A stretch of DNA of 64,000 nucleotides from Aureibaculum luteum (GTDB taxonomy: Bacteria; Bacteroidota; Bacteroidia; Flavobacteriales; Flavobacteriaceae). The notes below the pieces were generated by a model. That model saw nothing but the letters and a program-made list of their open reading frames with translations. It had not been told where the DNA came from and did not search any database. The position numbers and the translations under genes are program-made. The stretch lies in assembly GCF_003449015.1 (NCBI RefSeq), contig NZ_QRGD01000003.1, forward strand, positions 186,001 through 250,000. Direction: 5' to 3'. This document shows, one piece after another, positions 18,394 through 27,411 of the stretch; the stretch's first letter is position 1; each line of letters opens with the position of its first letter.

Positions 18394-19548
18394 TTAATTA
18401 ATTTTTAACTCATTAATATCTTTTAAAAACAGTGTTTTCGATAGCTTTTCGAAATTTTTAAAATCACTTTCACTAGAATGTCCTTTATAAGGCATATAAT
18501 GATGATCAAGTCTTCCGTTTCTCCAGAACAACACCCATGCAATCCCTGAATTTTCTATACTAGGATATAAAACTTCTGAATACCAATTTTCAGTAGAAAT
18601 TGTTTCTAATCCTGTTTCCGTAAAAGCATAAAGCTTGTTCTTTTCTTTGGCAATATTTTTTACGAGTTCTAAATCTTTAACTACTGCTTCTGCATACTCT
18701 TTTGCATTTTTAAAATCATAAATATCAATACCCAAAATATCTACGTAATCGTCTCCAGGGTAGTATTTCAAATAATCATCGGACGGATTTAATTTATTTG
18801 GTGAATAAGCATATAACAAATTGTGCACGTTATGAGTATCTCTTAGCAACTGTACTGTTTCTTGCCACAATTGTTTGTACTCGGCTGCTGTACAGTTTGG
18901 ATCTCCCCACCAAAACCAAGCCCCATTCATTTCATGAAAAGGCCTAAATACCAAAGGTATGGGTTGATTATCATATTGCAATGACTTTATAAAATTCGCC
19001 ATTCGTTCTACCCAAAGCTCATATTTGGCTCTATTTTTACCACCTTTAATAATGTCAGCAACAGCAGGTGTTTTATCCCAAGAATCTCCATCGGATGTTG
19101 GGTTATCTGCATGCCAGCTAATGGTTATAATACCGCCCTTTTTATGAGCATCAATCATAAGTTTTCTCATCGTAACAAACGAAACGCTATCTAAATTTCT
19201 ATCAGAAGCCAATTCAATACGTCCTAAATCAAAACCATATACCGAAGGGAAATCTTGCACCACTTCATTTACATCGCTTTTTATAATTAAACTGTCATCA
19301 TTTTGCGTCCAGCTAATGCCATAAGATGTTGCGTCTTGATGCCCAATAGCAAAACCTTTTTTTGAAATTTCATTTAATTTTTGATAAAGATTCAAACAAC
19401 TTTCCGAAGCTTTTTCGTCAACTAACAAAGGCTTTTTTTCTTTTTGTTTTTGAGTAGTTGTACATGAATAAAAAGATACCATAAGTAACAATGCAAGAAC
19501 AGATTTACAGTAAAATTTAAGATTTTTATTTTTAATGGAGATCATCAT
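18394..19548 (-). CDS. GH26 beta-mannanase lipoprotein
   Basis: 384 residues with a signal and lipobox VSFYSC (Cys29). The GH26 barrel shows the substrate-binding GHQDATSYGISW (69-80), ITISWHADNP, the acid/base motif VFRPFHEMNGAWFWWG (Glu206) and the nucleophile in AFTETGLE (Glu311). The His before the catalytic Glu and the WFWWG stretch are hallmarks of GH26 mannanases. It is the first gene of the minus-strand unit GH26-SSS-GH130-epimerase-GH5-GH9. The upstream 160 bases hold a TAAATTTG -7-like box and a perfect 26-bp inverted repeat, both annotated separately. Release of mannobiose at the cell surface or in the periplasm is the likely job. Confidence 0.93.
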   Translation of the reverse strand: MMISIKNKNLKFYCKSVLALLLMVSFYSCTTTQKQKEKKPLLVDEKASESCLNLYQKLNEISKKGFAIGHQDATSYGISWTQNDDSLIIKSDVNEVVQDFPSVYGFDLGRIELASDRNLDSVSFVTMRKLMIDAHKKGGIITISWHADNPTSDGDSWDKTPAVADIIKGGKNRAKYELWVERMANFIKSLQYDNQPIPLVFRPFHEMNGAWFWWGDPNCTAAEYKQLWQETVQLLRDTHNVHNLLYAYSPNKLNPSDDYLKYYPGDDYVDILGIDIYDFKNAKEYAEAVVKDLELVKNIAKEKNKLYAFTETGLETISTENWYSEVLYPSIENSGIAWVLFWRNGRLDHHYMPYKGHSSESDFKNFEKLSKTLFLKDINELKIN

Positions 19549-19593
19549 AAATTGTATTTATAATAGAGGTTACTAGTTATTTATTGTAAAAAT

Positions 19594-19601
19594 CAAATTT
19601 A
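19594..19601 (-). promoter_or_regulatory. -7 box (TAAATTTG) of the GH26 mannan operon
   Basis: Read on the minus strand this is TAAATTTG, an exact fit to the Bacteroidetes TAnnTTTG -7 consensus, 46 bases before the GH26 ATG. The inverted repeat at 19618-19643 lies 16 bases further upstream and would cover the -33 region. Confidence 0.5.
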
Positions 19602-19617
19602 GCTATACTAAAATTAT

Positions 19618-19643
19618 GATATTGATATTATTTTATCAATATC
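19618..19643. promoter_or_regulatory. Operator-like inverted repeat 1 (10+6+10)
   Basis: Perfect inverted repeat GATATTGATA - TTATTT - TATCAATATC. It sits about 70 bases upstream of the GH26 start and directly upstream of the -7-like box. Two related repeats occur upstream of the GH5 genes at 21079 and 29821. The symmetry suggests binding of a dimeric regulator. Confidence 0.55.
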
Positions 19644-19711
19644 TTAAATTATTATTACGATGTGCAGGATTGATAGTTCAATTTTAGATCAATTTGATTT
19701 CGAAAATGATT

Positions 19712-21079
19712 TTACTCCTTTACCATTTTTTTAGATACACTTCCATTTTCTGTTGAAATTCGCAAATAATACATACCTGATGCTAGTTGAGACACATCCA
19801 GTTGATCATTCTCTAAAGCTTCGTTAATTATTACTTTACCATCGATAGAATAAACGAGCACCTCTCCTAATCCTTGCAAACCTTTGATTTGAATTTTATG
19901 TACTGATGGGTTTGGAAAGACAGAAATAGAGCCAAGTCCAAAATCACTAATTCCAGCGGTATTACAAGCATCTTTATCAAGAGCTATTACACTTCCATTA
20001 GTCACATTCATATACTTAATTTGAGGCTCTATAGCAATCCAGAGTGTAGACTCTTTATATTGCCATCCCCATGCTCCAAAATAACCATTATCATATAAGT
20101 AATCATATGTAGCATTTATAGGATAACCAAACCCAGTCATTAGTGACTCCGCTTCTGCCGCATGAAATTCACCAACCATAACGGGTTTATCTAACTCCCA
20201 ATAACTTGCAGGATGATGAAATGGTGAAATAGAAGATGATTGCCAATCATAATAATGAACTTGATAAAAATCTAAGGTACCATTATCAGAACCTCCAGCT
20301 GCAATTAATGCTGCATCTGAATAATAATTTTTCTGATTTACATTTGAGGAAACATTTTTATCCGTATTTGCTAACATAGACCAAGTCCCATTGGTAACAA
20401 GAGCTTCAGAATCAGCATCGTGAATTGCACCCGCTAATTTATTTACTACCATTTGAACATCGGCCATCGAAATTCTAACTGGTGTCCAACCAAATTCACT
20501 AGTCATCCCTTCTGGTTCATTAAAAATCTCCCAACTCATAAGTGCCGGATGATCTTTTAACCCATTAACCATAGGGGTTAAGGCATTATCTATATAGGAT
20601 TGTACATTAGTCGATGATTTTAAAAATGCCAAGTTACCGTCATAATTTATGTCGGTCCAACTTTTAGCCGTTGGGTCTTGAAGCATATCAAAAGAAAACA
20701 AACTAATATTTACCAGCACATTATTTGACCACGCCGCGTCTAACACATCTTTTATCTGATCTATAATTTGCTGATTTGTTAATGAATGATGTAAACCAGT
20801 AATATTGCCACTTGTTTGTATCTCTGGAGTAAAAGCTGCATCTGTATGGAGCCACCAACGCACAGAATTACCGCCTGAAGCCTTTACTTCTGAAAAGAAA
20901 TTATCAAAATAAGTCAGGTTTGGATTAGTACCAAACCCAACATCTCCACTAAATTGATTCCATGCTAAATTTGTTCCGCTTAAAAATAAATTTTGGCAGT
21001 TTACCTCAATAGTATTCTGAGCTTTCACCCCCAAAACCATTAAAATTGAAAGTATTAATATGTATTTCTTTTTTGACAT
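19712..21079 (-). CDS. GH5 mannanase (GH5_10-like) with T9SS sorting domain
   Basis: 455 residues with signal peptide MSKKKYILILSILMVLGVKA. The start of the mature protein, LFLSGTNLAWNQFSGDVGFG (31-50), recalls animal-type GH5 subfamily 10 mannanases. The acid/base is in WEIFNEPEG (Glu188) and the nucleophile in VMVGEFHA (Glu304). Residues ~376-455 (ISDFGLGSISVFPNPSVHK, then a DVSQLASGMYYLRI strand) are a type A T9SS sorting domain, so it is secreted or surface-anchored. It is the first gene of the minus-strand side facing SusC. It ends about 160 bases before the GH26 start and probably has its own transcript. Substrate is inferred from neighbours. Confidence 0.85.
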   Translation of the reverse strand: MSKKKYILILSILMVLGVKAQNTIEVNCQNLFLSGTNLAWNQFSGDVGFGTNPNLTYFDNFFSEVKASGGNSVRWWLHTDAAFTPEIQTSGNITGLHHSLTNQQIIDQIKDVLDAAWSNNVLVNISLFSFDMLQDPTAKSWTDINYDGNLAFLKSSTNVQSYIDNALTPMVNGLKDHPALMSWEIFNEPEGMTSEFGWTPVRISMADVQMVVNKLAGAIHDADSEALVTNGTWSMLANTDKNVSSNVNQKNYYSDAALIAAGGSDNGTLDFYQVHYYDWQSSSISPFHHPASYWELDKPVMVGEFHAAEAESLMTGFGYPINATYDYLYDNGYFGAWGWQYKESTLWIAIEPQIKYMNVTNGSVIALDKDACNTAGISDFGLGSISVFPNPSVHKIQIKGLQGLGEVLVYSIDGKVIINEALENDQLDVSQLASGMYYLRISTENGSVSKKMVKE

Positions 21080-21118
21080 AAATTATCTCTGTGTAAATAT
21101 AAGAATCAATCTAGCTAC

Positions 21119-21144
21119 TAATATGGTATTATTTTATCATAATA
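21119..21144. promoter_or_regulatory. Operator-like inverted repeat 2 (10+6+10)
   Basis: Imperfect inverted repeat TAATATGGTA - TTATTT - TATCATAATA (8 of 10 pairs), about 40 bases upstream of the GH5 start at 21079. The spacer is identical to that of repeat 1, and both have TAGCTA close by on the gene side, 11 bases nearer here. Confidence 0.45.
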
Positions 21145-21381
21145 ATAAAGTATTATTTCACAACATCTGATGAATTAGTAAACAGAACTAGCATCTCCAT
21201 CAAACACCCTGATAGAATGACTATTGACAGATAAATCAATCAATTAAATGTTTTAAAAACACTTAATAAACCTATAATTCATTTATAATAAATAAGACAA
21301 TAAAAGTGAATAACATACAAACAAGAAAATATTTTATCGATAAATGACAAAATAATATTAACATTCTATTAACTTTAAGTA

Positions 21382-21389
21382 TAATTTTG
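21382..21389 (+). promoter_or_regulatory. Possible -7 box (TAATTTTG) of the mannan susC
   Basis: TAATTTTG matches TAnnTTTG and lies about 90 bases before the SusC ATG. No clear -33 TTTG is seen at the usual distance, so the call is tentative. Confidence 0.35.
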
Positions 21390-21477
21390 GTATTGATAAT
21401 AACTTACTAGTTAAATTATACATTCTATAATTTATGTTTAGTGAAAATTAGAATTAACTAGATTAACTCAAAATCAT

Positions 21478-24400
21478 ATGCAAAAATTAAAATCAAAAAT
21501 CATTTATTGTAATGTAAATCGCTATTACTTGCTGTTATTATTTGGCTTATTAAGTCAATTAATTATAGCTCAAAGTACGATTAGTGGTGTAGTTTCAGAT
21601 TCAAATGGTGCTCCGCTACCCGGAGTCAATATTATTGAAAAAGGAACCTTAAATGGGGTATCTTCAGATTTTGATGGAAACTATCAAATATCAGTAAATA
21701 AAGGTACCACCTTAGTTTATAGTTTCATCGGTTTTAAGACACAAGAAATTTCAATTAACGGCAAATCAACTATTGATATTACCTTAGAAGAAGATTCTAA
21801 TAACTTAGATGAGGTAGTCATAATTGGTTACGGGTCTCAGAAAAGATCAGACATTAACAGTGCCGTTTCTTCGGTAAGTTCAGATGATCTAAAAGATTTA
21901 AAACAAGTTTCATTAGATCAGATGCTACAAGGTAAGGCCGCTGGTGTTAGTGTGACTTCTAATTCTGGTGCACCAGGAGGAGCCGCTTCTATTAGAATTA
22001 GAGGAACCACTTCATTAACAGGTACAAACGAACCTCTTTATATTATAGATGGTGTACCAATTTCTGGTGATGCTACAGGAAAATCTACAAGTGGCCAACC
22101 ACTAGTAGGTAAAGATGGCTTTTCTTCAACTGGCGGAAATGGTAATAACGCCGTGAGTCCATTATCAATGATAAACCCTAATGATATCGCATCGGTAGAC
22201 ATTTTAAAAGATGCTTCAGCAACCTCTATTTACGGGTCTAGAGGTGCAAACGGAGTAATTATTATTACAACAAAATCTGGAAAAAAAGGAAATGGTAAAA
22301 TTGCTTACGAAGGGTATACTTCTATTGTAAAGAATTATAAAGACCTTGATGTAATGAATTTACAAGAGTTTGCTGAACATAAAACAAATTTGGCCAATCT
22401 ATATGGAACCGAAGTTCGTCCAGAATTTTCACATCCAGAATTATTAGGAGAAGGAACTGATTGGCAAAACGAAGTATACAGGACCGCTGTTGCTCAAAAC
22501 CATCAATTGTCTTTTTCAGGAAGAAAAGAAGATATAAACTATTACTTATCGGCAGGTTTCTTAGATCAAGAAGGTACAATTATCGGCTCGGGACTTAAAA
22601 GGTATACCGCTAGATTAAATGTTGACTCTAAGGTTAAAGATTGGCTAAAAGTTGGTGCCAATTTAACTACGGGTATAACGAATGAGAAGGTTACTGTTAA
22701 CCAAAGTTTTACAGGTTTAATTAGTAATACGTTACTCCAATCTCCTGATATTCCAGTAAGAAATTCAGATGGTTCTTTTGCAGGACCACCAAGTGCAGAC
22801 CAAAGTGTTACTTACTACAATCCCGTTGCTGAAGCACTTACAAGAGAAAATAAATTAATCAGGAAAAACTTTTTAGGTAATATTTATGCTGAAATAACAA
22901 TTTTAGATGGCTTAAAATACAGAATGGAGTTATCTGGAAATACCGAATATTCGCAAAATGAAGATTTTAGACCATCTTACAAATGGGGATCTCAAGTAAA
23001 TCTTACTGCTGATTTAGATACAAGAAACCAAAACTGGTATTCAATAAACTTCAAAAACTTACTAACTTATAATAAGTCTATACAAAAGCATAGTTTTACA
23101 TTATTGCTAGGTCAAGAAGCGAATGATAGTCATTGGGAAGGTATCATAACATCTTCAAACGGTTTCCAGACAAATGAAAACCACACCATAAATTTAGCTG
23201 ATGTAGATAACAATACCGTAACAGGTTATAAAGGTAGTGCCTCAATATCGTCCTATTTTAGCCGTCTTATTTATAGTTTTGACAATAGATATAGTTTAAC
23301 AGGTTCTATAAGAGCTGATACATCTTCTAAATTTGACCCAACTACAGATAATCAAACTGGTATTTTTAAATCAATTGCTGGATCATGGAAATTATCAAAT
23401 GAATCATTTATGGAAGGGTTTGATACATATATAGATAATATAAAATTTAGAGTTGGTTATGGTGAAACAGGAAATCAACAAATTGAAAACAACAGATACA
23501 CCGCTCTTTTAGCGGCTCAAAATTCTGGATTAGGAAGCGGTTTTTTAGTGTCTAACTCTCCAAATCCTAATTTAACTTGGGAATCTTTAAATCAAACAAA
23601 CGGTGGTCTTGATTTTACACTATTTAATTCAAGACTTACAGCCAGTGTTGATGTTTATGACAAAAAATCAGAAGGATTTTTATTCCAAGTGCCGTTACCG
23701 GATTACTTAACTGGTGGTGGAGGTCAATACGGTGGAATTTCAGCACCATACTCAAACCTTGGAACCATGCAGAACAAAGGTTATGAAATTACATTAGGAT
23801 TAAATTTAGGTGATTCTAAAAGTTTTAGCTGGAATTCTTCATTGAACTATTCACACTATTCAAATAACCTAATTAGCATTCAAGACGGTATTGTGTTGAC
23901 ACAACAAATAAATACAAATGGTTATCAACCAGTAGTTGTCACAAACACCATCGTTGGCCAGCCAATAGGAATGTTTTACGGTTATGTTTCTGAGGGAATA
24001 TTTGACGATATGGCCACTTTAAATGCTGCACCGTTGCAATTTGGACAACCTGTAGGGACTGGCTCTGGTGAAACTTATTTGGGTGATTATAAGTACAAGG
24101 ATGTTAGTGGTCCAAATGGTGTGCCAGACGGCATAGTTGACGCATTAGATAAGACATTGATTGGAAGCCCGCATCCAGATTTTACGTTTGGTTTTACCAA
24201 TAACTTTAAGTATAAGAATTTTGATTTATCTGTATTTGTTCAAGGAACTTATGGAAATGACATTATGAACTTAACCCGAAGACAAGGTACAACTAATGCA
24301 TCATTATATGAAAATCAATTTGTTGAAGCTTCAAATTATTGGACTGAAACAAACACAAATACCAGCATCCCTAGACCAATTAATAATACGGCAAATACAA

Positions 24401-24678
24401 ACTTATTAATCTCTAGTCGTTATCTAGAAGATGGTTCTTATTTAAGAATTCAAAACTTAACTTTTGGCTATTCTTTACCACAAGATGTTTTAGAAAAAAT
24501 AAAAATGTCTAGAATAAGAATTTACGGCTCTGCTCAGAACCTCTATACCCTTACTAATTATTCAGGCTATGACCCTGAAATTGGATCCTTTAATCAAAGT
24601 CCGCTTTTGACAGGTATAGATAATGGAAGATACCCATCTCCAAGAACTTTTTCACTAGGTATAAACGTTGAATTTTAA
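21478..24678 (+). CDS. SusC-type TonB-dependent outer-membrane transporter (mannan PUL)
   Basis: 1066 residues. A signal peptide (to about residue 32, LIIAQ) is followed by a carboxypeptidase-D-like domain (STISGVVSDSNGAPLPGVNI). Next come the plug with its TonB-box region (DEVVIIGYGSQKRSDINSAV; LYIIDGVPISG; DASATSIYGSRGANGVIIITTK) and a 22-strand barrel ending in an aromatic C-terminus (SLGINVEF). It imports oligosaccharides across the outer membrane with the SusD lipoprotein 12 bases downstream. Divergent from mannanases and followed by GH27, it is probably specific for galactoglucomannan oligomers. Confidence 0.96.
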   Translation: MQKLKSKIIYCNVNRYYLLLLFGLLSQLIIAQSTISGVVSDSNGAPLPGVNIIEKGTLNGVSSDFDGNYQISVNKGTTLVYSFIGFKTQEISINGKSTIDITLEEDSNNLDEVVIIGYGSQKRSDINSAVSSVSSDDLKDLKQVSLDQMLQGKAAGVSVTSNSGAPGGAASIRIRGTTSLTGTNEPLYIIDGVPISGDATGKSTSGQPLVGKDGFSSTGGNGNNAVSPLSMINPNDIASVDILKDASATSIYGSRGANGVIIITTKSGKKGNGKIAYEGYTSIVKNYKDLDVMNLQEFAEHKTNLANLYGTEVRPEFSHPELLGEGTDWQNEVYRTAVAQNHQLSFSGRKEDINYYLSAGFLDQEGTIIGSGLKRYTARLNVDSKVKDWLKVGANLTTGITNEKVTVNQSFTGLISNTLLQSPDIPVRNSDGSFAGPPSADQSVTYYNPVAEALTRENKLIRKNFLGNIYAEITILDGLKYRMELSGNTEYSQNEDFRPSYKWGSQVNLTADLDTRNQNWYSINFKNLLTYNKSIQKHSFTLLLGQEANDSHWEGIITSSNGFQTNENHTINLADVDNNTVTGYKGSASISSYFSRLIYSFDNRYSLTGSIRADTSSKFDPTTDNQTGIFKSIAGSWKLSNESFMEGFDTYIDNIKFRVGYGETGNQQIENNRYTALLAAQNSGLGSGFLVSNSPNPNLTWESLNQTNGGLDFTLFNSRLTASVDVYDKKSEGFLFQVPLPDYLTGGGGQYGGISAPYSNLGTMQNKGYEITLGLNLGDSKSFSWNSSLNYSHYSNNLISIQDGIVLTQQINTNGYQPVVVTNTIVGQPIGMFYGYVSEGIFDDMATLNAAPLQFGQPVGTGSGETYLGDYKYKDVSGPNGVPDGIVDALDKTLIGSPHPDFTFGFTNNFKYKNFDLSVFVQGTYGNDIMNLTRRQGTTNASLYENQFVEASNYWTETNTNTSIPRPINNTANTNLLISSRYLEDGSYLRIQNLTFGYSLPQDVLEKIKMSRIRIYGSAQNLYTLTNYSGYDPEIGSFNQSPLLTGIDNGRYPSPRTFSLGINVEF

Positions 24679-24690
24679 AAAAATAAGAAA

Positions 24691-26280
24691 ATGAATAATA
24701 AAATATTTTTTAATTTGTATAAATTATTTAGTGTAGCACTACTAATTGTAGCCCTTGGATCTTGTTCTGAAGATTTTACAAATAGGCCACCAGAGGATAC
24801 CATAAGTTTAGATGCCTATTATAATAGTAATGAGCAAGTAGCTTCGGCAACCAATGGAATGTATAGCAGAACTTGGTTTCAATTATGCAACAAGTTCTTT
24901 TGGGCACTAGAAGTTGGTTCTGGAAACATGTATTCTGGTTCTCCAGATGTTAGTGGATTAAGAACTTTTTCAATGAACGGGAGTGATCCAGAATTAACAA
25001 ATGGCTGGGCGTCCTTATGGGCAAACATTGCTCAAGCTAATGCCATAATTAATTTCTTAGAATCTAGGGTTGGTGCAGAAGTAGATCAAGCGGTAATAGA
25101 TAATACCTTAGGAGAAGCTTATTTTATGAGAGCTACGGCTTATTTTTATTTAGTTCGTTTATGGGGCCCAGTTCCAATTATTGAGAACAATTTAGATTAT
25201 TCTGATGACCCATATATTAATACAAACCCTGAAGCTGACATCTACACATTGATTGTAAGTGATTATTTAGCAGCAATAAATAGGTTACAAGAAAAGACAA
25301 GAGGAGGTAATTATGGAGAAAATGCCCGGATTTCAAAAGGTTCCGCAAAAGCATTGCTTGCTAAAGTTTATTTATATCAAAAGGATTATGCTAATGCCAA
25401 AATCATGGCGGAAGATGTAATTAATAGTGGTGAATTTAAATTATTAGGCGGTAGTGAATTACCCTCAAAATCATTTGCAGATTTGTTTACGTATGCAAAT
25501 AACAATAATGAAGAATCAATTTTTGCCATTCAATGGAAAGGAGACGGAAACTACGGTTCAGCAAATAACTGTAACACTCAATTTGGTATTAGTTCATCAA
25601 CAGTTTCTACATCTAATGCTTCATACGGAGGTGTTTTTGGCCCATCTCAAGATGTAATGACAATATATGCAGCCAACGACGTAAGAGGACATGAAACTGT
25701 AATGCTACCAGGCAATGTTTATCCTGATTTAAATACATCTATTGGTTTAGGTTTTACAGTTCCAGACGAAAATAATGCTCAAAATTCTGGAGGAGGTATT
25801 AAAAAGTACTGTATTGGCGTACAATCTGATGCTACAGGCCCTGTTGATGCTTGGGCAATGATGGATAACAATACCTATATTATGCGATATGCAGAGCTCT
25901 TATTAATCCATGCAGAGGCTATTTTGGCAGGTGGTTCAAGTACTTCTGATGTTATGGCGTTGAATTCATTTAATGCCGTTAGAAATAGAGCTGGGTTATC
26001 AAGCTTAACTTCCATTACTTTTGATGATATTTTCAATGAAAGAAGAAAGGAATTATGTTTTGAAGGTGATTATTGGTTCGACCTTGGCAGATTAGATAAA
26101 ACAGATGCTATCGCTATTATGTCTGCACAAAACAGAGGAAACAAGGATAACGCAGAATATTTTACTCCTACATTTTCTTCCGATCATAATGCCAACGACT
26201 TTTTTATGGATTATCCTGATAACGATGTGGCAAAAAATCCTAAGTTATTAGAAGAACCAGTACCATATACTTTTAATTAA
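24691..26280 (+). CDS. SusD-family outer-membrane glycan-binding lipoprotein (mannan PUL)
   Basis: 529 residues with lipobox VALGSC (Cys25). Typical SusD/RagB features are the early DAYYNSNEQVASATNGMY helix, TPR-like helices with GEAYFMRATAYFYLVRLWGPVPI, and the C-terminal FNERRKELCFEGDYWFDLGRLD. It caps the SusC transporter and delivers oligosaccharide. Ligand specificity cannot be read directly; mannan is inferred from the locus. It is separated by 12 bases from SusC and 14 bases from the next lipoprotein, so one transcript is likely. Confidence 0.95.
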   Translation: MNNKIFFNLYKLFSVALLIVALGSCSEDFTNRPPEDTISLDAYYNSNEQVASATNGMYSRTWFQLCNKFFWALEVGSGNMYSGSPDVSGLRTFSMNGSDPELTNGWASLWANIAQANAIINFLESRVGAEVDQAVIDNTLGEAYFMRATAYFYLVRLWGPVPIIENNLDYSDDPYINTNPEADIYTLIVSDYLAAINRLQEKTRGGNYGENARISKGSAKALLAKVYLYQKDYANAKIMAEDVINSGEFKLLGGSELPSKSFADLFTYANNNNEESIFAIQWKGDGNYGSANNCNTQFGISSSTVSTSNASYGGVFGPSQDVMTIYAANDVRGHETVMLPGNVYPDLNTSIGLGFTVPDENNAQNSGGGIKKYCIGVQSDATGPVDAWAMMDNNTYIMRYAELLLIHAEAILAGGSSTSDVMALNSFNAVRNRAGLSSLTSITFDDIFNERRKELCFEGDYWFDLGRLDKTDAIAIMSAQNRGNKDNAEYFTPTFSSDHNANDFFMDYPDNDVAKNPKLLEEPVPYTFN

Positions 26281-26294
26281 AAAATAAAAAGATC

Positions 26295-27332
26295 ATGAAA
26301 AAATTCAAAATCAAAGACATATTTAGCTTTCTTATTATAGTGTCAATATTGGTAGGTACACTTACTTCATGTACCAGCGATGATAGTGAAAGTATTAATT
26401 CTTCCGCACCTCCAGTTATAAACAATGTAAGTATAGCCAGTGCAGGCGATTTAGTACCAACAACTGTAGGTTACGCAAATAACGTATACATTATTCAAGG
26501 ATCAGGTTTTTCAACGTTAGAAAAAATATATTTTAACGATGTAGACACCTATTTTAATCCAACAATGGTTACAGATACGGATATATTTGTCAATATTGAT
26601 CAGAATACACCTTATGAAAACGCATCAAGCGAATTAAAAGTGGTAACCAAAGGTGGTACCGTAATATACCCATTTGTTATTGCTCCACCAGCTCCACAAT
26701 TAACGAGAGGTTTTCAACCTGTAAATGCGGCTGAAGGTGAACAAATTACAATTTATGGAGATTTCTTTTTAGATCCTGTGGTCTCTTTTGGATCAACCGA
26801 AGCTACTATCGTTTCAAATACATTAACAGAAATCATAGCCATTGTTCCTGCAGGAGGTGACAAACAATACATTACTGTAACTACAATTTCGGGTGATATA
26901 ACATCTACTTACGCAGTAGGTACAGCACTTTATGATGATATTTGGTATGGAGGATTTGCACCACCAGAATGGAACAACCATGTTTATGAAACCAATAACA
27001 CGGCTGCCCAAGGCACAACCTATTTCAAAAAAGATATGGGAGGTTGGGATAATCTACAAGGAGAATGGAGTTGGGACGATCAAATAGCCGAATATGCTGG
27101 AATCAGAATGTCTTTAAAAGGCCCTGACGGCTCTAAACTAAAATTAGTTTTTAATGGAAATTGGAGTGATGATACCGCACCCATAATTACGCTTACCTCT
27201 GAATGGAAAGAGTATTATTTTACTTGGGCAGAATTGCTAGATGCCGGACATGTACAAAATATATCATTTCAAGAATTTACCGGGAATGGTGGAGAATACT
27301 ATTTCGATAATTTTGGATACATATTAAAATAG
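26295..27332 (+). CDS. Surface glycan-binding lipoprotein with IPT/TIG domains
   Basis: 345 residues with lipobox TLTSC (Cys26) and an acidic Ser-rich spacer. Residues ~38-205 contain two IPT/TIG immunoglobulin-like repeats (NVYIIQGSGFSTLEKIYF; AEGEQITIYGDFFLDPVVSFG). The C-terminal ~135 residues form a beta-sandwich rich in exposed aromatics (YFKKDMGGWDNLQGEWSW; EWKEYYFTW), fitting a carbohydrate-binding module. The position directly after SusD is that of a surface glycan-binding protein (SusE/F analogue). A strong terminator follows, so it ends the SusCD core transcript. Confidence 0.85.
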   Translation: MKKFKIKDIFSFLIIVSILVGTLTSCTSDDSESINSSAPPVINNVSIASAGDLVPTTVGYANNVYIIQGSGFSTLEKIYFNDVDTYFNPTMVTDTDIFVNIDQNTPYENASSELKVVTKGGTVIYPFVIAPPAPQLTRGFQPVNAAEGEQITIYGDFFLDPVVSFGSTEATIVSNTLTEIIAIVPAGGDKQYITVTTISGDITSTYAVGTALYDDIWYGGFAPPEWNNHVYETNNTAAQGTTYFKKDMGGWDNLQGEWSWDDQIAEYAGIRMSLKGPDGSKLKLVFNGNWSDDTAPIITLTSEWKEYYFTWAELLDAGHVQNISFQEFTGNGGEYYFDNFGYILK

Positions 27333-27361
27333 TAATTGTTGTTAATTGAGTTAGTAGTAAT

Positions 27362-27397
27362 AAAAAGCATCTGGAATATTTTCGAGATGCTTTTTTT
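27362..27397 (+). terminator. Rho-independent terminator after the SusC/SusD/SGBP unit
   Basis: 11-bp perfect stem AAAAAGCATCT / AGATGCTTTTT with a 12-base loop and a run of seven T. It is only 14 bases before the GH27 ATG, so GH27 depends on read-through or on an element inside this stretch. Confidence 0.85.
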
Positions 27398-27411
27398 AAA
27401 TTATTTAAATT

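Larger units (their letters stand above)
21080..21477. other. Divergent intergenic region GH5 / SusC
   Basis: 398 AT-rich bases with no gene. It contains inverted repeat 2 near the GH5 side, a TTTATCGATAAA palindrome at 21333-21344, and a TAATTTTG -7-like box (21382-21389) about 90 bases before SusC. Confidence 0.6.

Noticed and set aside
21333-21344. TTTATCGATAAA perfect palindrome upstream of SusC
   Set aside because: Only one copy in the inspected promoter regions and made of common AT-rich words; no support for a specific operator.
19570-21413. TTACTAGTTA found at both 19570-19579 and 21404-21413
   Set aside because: Ten bases in AT-rich DNA, with opposite orientation and different distance to the genes; probably chance.
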